Part shown: positions 51,802 to 53,372 of the stretch, piece after piece | Position numbering within the stretch: the stretch's first letter is position 1 | Layout: every line of letters starts with the position of its first letter | Assembly: GCA_964058805.1 (NCBI GenBank) | Contig: CAXKVV010000366.1 | Span: 1 to 53,372 of the forward strand | Length of the DNA stretch: 53,372 nucleotides | Direction: 5' to 3' | Source of the DNA: Schoenoplectus triqueter | Lineage: Eukaryota > Streptophyta > Magnoliopsida > Poales > Cyperaceae | Notes under the pieces: generated by a model | What the model saw: only the letters and a program-made list of their open reading frames with translations | Databases searched by the model: none | What the model was told of the DNA's origin: nothing | Program-made: the position numbers and the translations under genes

Positions 51802-53372
51802 AGTTGTTTGCGTTTTTCAGATTTTTTGACCGCATATGTACACATAATTTCATGCAAATTGATATAATTACTCCTAATTATGCCTATTATAAGATTGTCC
51901 AGTTAACACTTCATTATGAATATCCTACGACACTAATTTTTCGTAAAACATTAGAAAGATATATTAGAAACTGCTGCTTTAGCGAGTTGTTTATGATTTT
52001 TAACGTTTTTTGACTCATAACTATACATAATTTCATGAAAATTAAAATAATTACTCCTAATAATACCTATTAAAAGGTTATCCTATTAGCAGTTTGATAT
52101 GAACCTAGTACGACACTAATTTTGCATAAAACATAAATAAGATGCATTAAAAACGTTTGTTTAAACAAGTTGTTTGTGTTTTTGAAATTTGTTGGCCGCA
52201 TAATTACATATAATTTCGTGAAAATTAATATAGTTACTCCTAATTATGCCTTTTATTTGATTGTCCAGTTAAAATTTAGATATGAGTACTCTATGGCGCT
52301 AGTTTTGCACAAATATAAGTGAGATGCATTAGAAACTGTTGTTTAAACAAGTTATTTATGATTTTCAACATTTTTTGCATCAAAACTGCACATAATTTCG
52401 AGCGAATTAATATAATTACTTCTGATTACGCCTATTATTAGTTTGTCCTATTAAAACTTTGAATTAATATTTAATGATGCTAATTTTGCGCAAAACATAA
52501 GTACGATGCAATAAAAACTGCTGTTTAAACAAGTTGTTTGTGTTTTTCAAAATTTTGGCCCTCATAACTACATATAATTTCATACAAATTAATAAAATTA
52601 CTCCTAATTACGCATATTATAAAATTTTCTGATTAAAACTTCGATATGAATATTCTATGACGCTAATATTGCACAAAACGTTAGTAAGATGGGTCAAAAG
52701 CTACTATTTAAACAAGTTATTTGCCTTTATGAAAAATTTTGGCCTTATAACTACACATAATTTGGTGTAAATTAATTTAATTACTCCTAATTATGCCTTT
52801 TATAGTATTGTTCAATGAGCACTTGAAAACGAATATTTTAGGGCACTATTTTTACTCACAACATAAGTAAGATGCGTTGAAAAATGCTATTTAAGAAAGT
52901 TATGTTTTTCAAATTTTTTGGCCTCATAGTTACAAATAATTTCGTAAAAATTAACATAATTACTCCTAATTATGCCCATTAAAATATTAGCCAATTAACA
53001 CTTCGATATTTAAATTCTACGACCCTAATTTACATGAGACATAAGTAGGATGCATCGAAAACAGCTTTTGAAACAAGTTGTTTGCGTTTTTCAGATTTTT
53101 TGACCGCATATGTACACATAATTTCATGCAAATTGATATAATTACTCCTAATTATGACTATTATAAGATTGTCCAGTTAACACTTCATTATGAATATCCT
53201 ACGACACTAATATTTCGTAAAACATTCGAACGATATATTAGAAACTGCTGCTTTAGCGAGTTGTTTACGATTTTTAACGTTTTTTGACTCATAACTATAC
53301 ACAATTTCATGAAAATTAAAATAATTACTCCTAATAATACCGATTAATAGGTTATCCAATTAACACTTTGAT
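51802..53372 (+). repeat. 3,787-bp higher-order repeat, partial copy 4
   Basis: A full C block (51802-53075) and the first 297 bp of an A block (m1 at 53076, m2 from 53259), cut by the window edge. One private change is TTTTCAAATTTTTTGGCC near 52909. The array clearly continues past the window. Confidence 0.94.

Larger units (their letters stand above)
7990..53372 (+). repeat. 182-bp satellite array in 7-monomer blocks, open on the right
   Basis: About 250 head-to-tail monomers, all in one orientation, fill this stretch without any insertion seen. Nearly every monomer has an AGTT(G/A)TTT start, a central TAATTACTCCTAATTATGCC-type box, a GATATGAA- or ACGAC-type region, an ATAAGTAAGATGC-type region, and often GTTTAAACA at the end. 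m1 is 54 of 183 G+C (about 70% A+T). Seven monomer types m1-m7 recur in fixed order; m7, at 178-179 bp, closes each block. By size and structure this fits a plant centromeric, pericentromeric or subtelomeric satellite. No CENP-B-box-like sequence was seen. The short frames of 69 and 78 codons that recur in it start at TTG, not ATG, and are not genes. Confidence 0.97.

Noticed and set aside
11570..53000. TTTTAGGG in m6 as telomere-type sequence
   Set aside because: A single unit per m6, always within the same satellite context; no tandem TTTAGGG anywhere.
9444..53287. The 69- and 78-codon open frames as a conserved small-protein family
   Set aside because: They start at TTG, repeat with the satellite period, sit in 70% A+T DNA and are broken whenever the monomer length is not a multiple of three. 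Satellite periodicity explains them fully.
7990..53372. CRISPR-like regular repeat and spacer layout
   Set aside because: Monomers are contiguous, about 182 bp long and have no unique spacers; the flank is plant-like.
7990..53372. Identification as a named centromere satellite such as CentO, CentC or pAL1
   Set aside because: Monomer length and the words I remember from those families do not match; without a database search no name is justified.

Overview
This window looks like plant nuclear DNA. It crosses from ordinary intergenic, repeat-rich sequence (about 1-7,985) into the edge of a large AT-rich tandem satellite array (about 7,990-53,372), which runs off the right end. I find no intact protein-coding gene, rRNA, tRNA or CRISPR array. 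The left flank carries several GTGGGNCCCAC-type motifs followed by TGTCAG, G-boxes and GGCCCA/TGGGCC words. From general knowledge these are common in grass intergenic DNA, so a monocot, perhaps a grass, is my tentative guess. The satellite is not one I recognise from memory (it does not look like CentO, CentC, knob180 or Arabidopsis pAL1).

Left flank: 1-135 holds an open frame cut by the window edge. 1,040-2,042 is a decayed AT-rich repeat ending in a (TAA)n tract. 2,094-2,751 is a compound repeat with two copies of a 12-bp-arm hairpin. 2,819-3,358 carries eight loose copies of a CCGGTCTG-type motif. 3,500-7,270 is T-rich, non-coding DNA, probably retrotransposon debris. It contains an 88-bp direct repeat, a cluster of TCP/G-box-like words, and two related 24-nt palindromes 521 bp apart. 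7,270-7,985 is very AT-rich and ends in a four-copy 55-59-bp minisatellite against the satellite.

The array: about 250 monomers of about 182 bp, all in one orientation and about 70% A+T, with no transposon insertion seen. Seven monomer types (here m1-m7, usually 183, 183, 182, 182/183, 183, 182/183 and 178 bp) always follow each other and make a block of 1,274-1,275 bp. Many blocks carry the same 36-bp deletion in m1 and are 1,238-1,239 bp (here D). Full-length blocks fall into C and A variants. At the right, blocks are ordered C-A-D, giving a 21-monomer higher-order repeat of exactly 3,787 bp: copies start at 40,441, 44,228 and 48,015, with a partial copy from 51,802. A three-block register can be followed back to about 29,150. 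Further left the block order is irregular but copies are still very similar. From 7,990 to 14,074 the array is decayed, with a 46-bp deletion, fused monomers and a lost m1. This is the expected picture of an old array edge and a recently amplified interior.

Whether this is a centromeric, pericentromeric or subtelomeric array cannot be decided from sequence alone. All block and monomer coordinates were worked out by eye from the recurring AGTT at the start of each monomer and may be off by a base or so in places.
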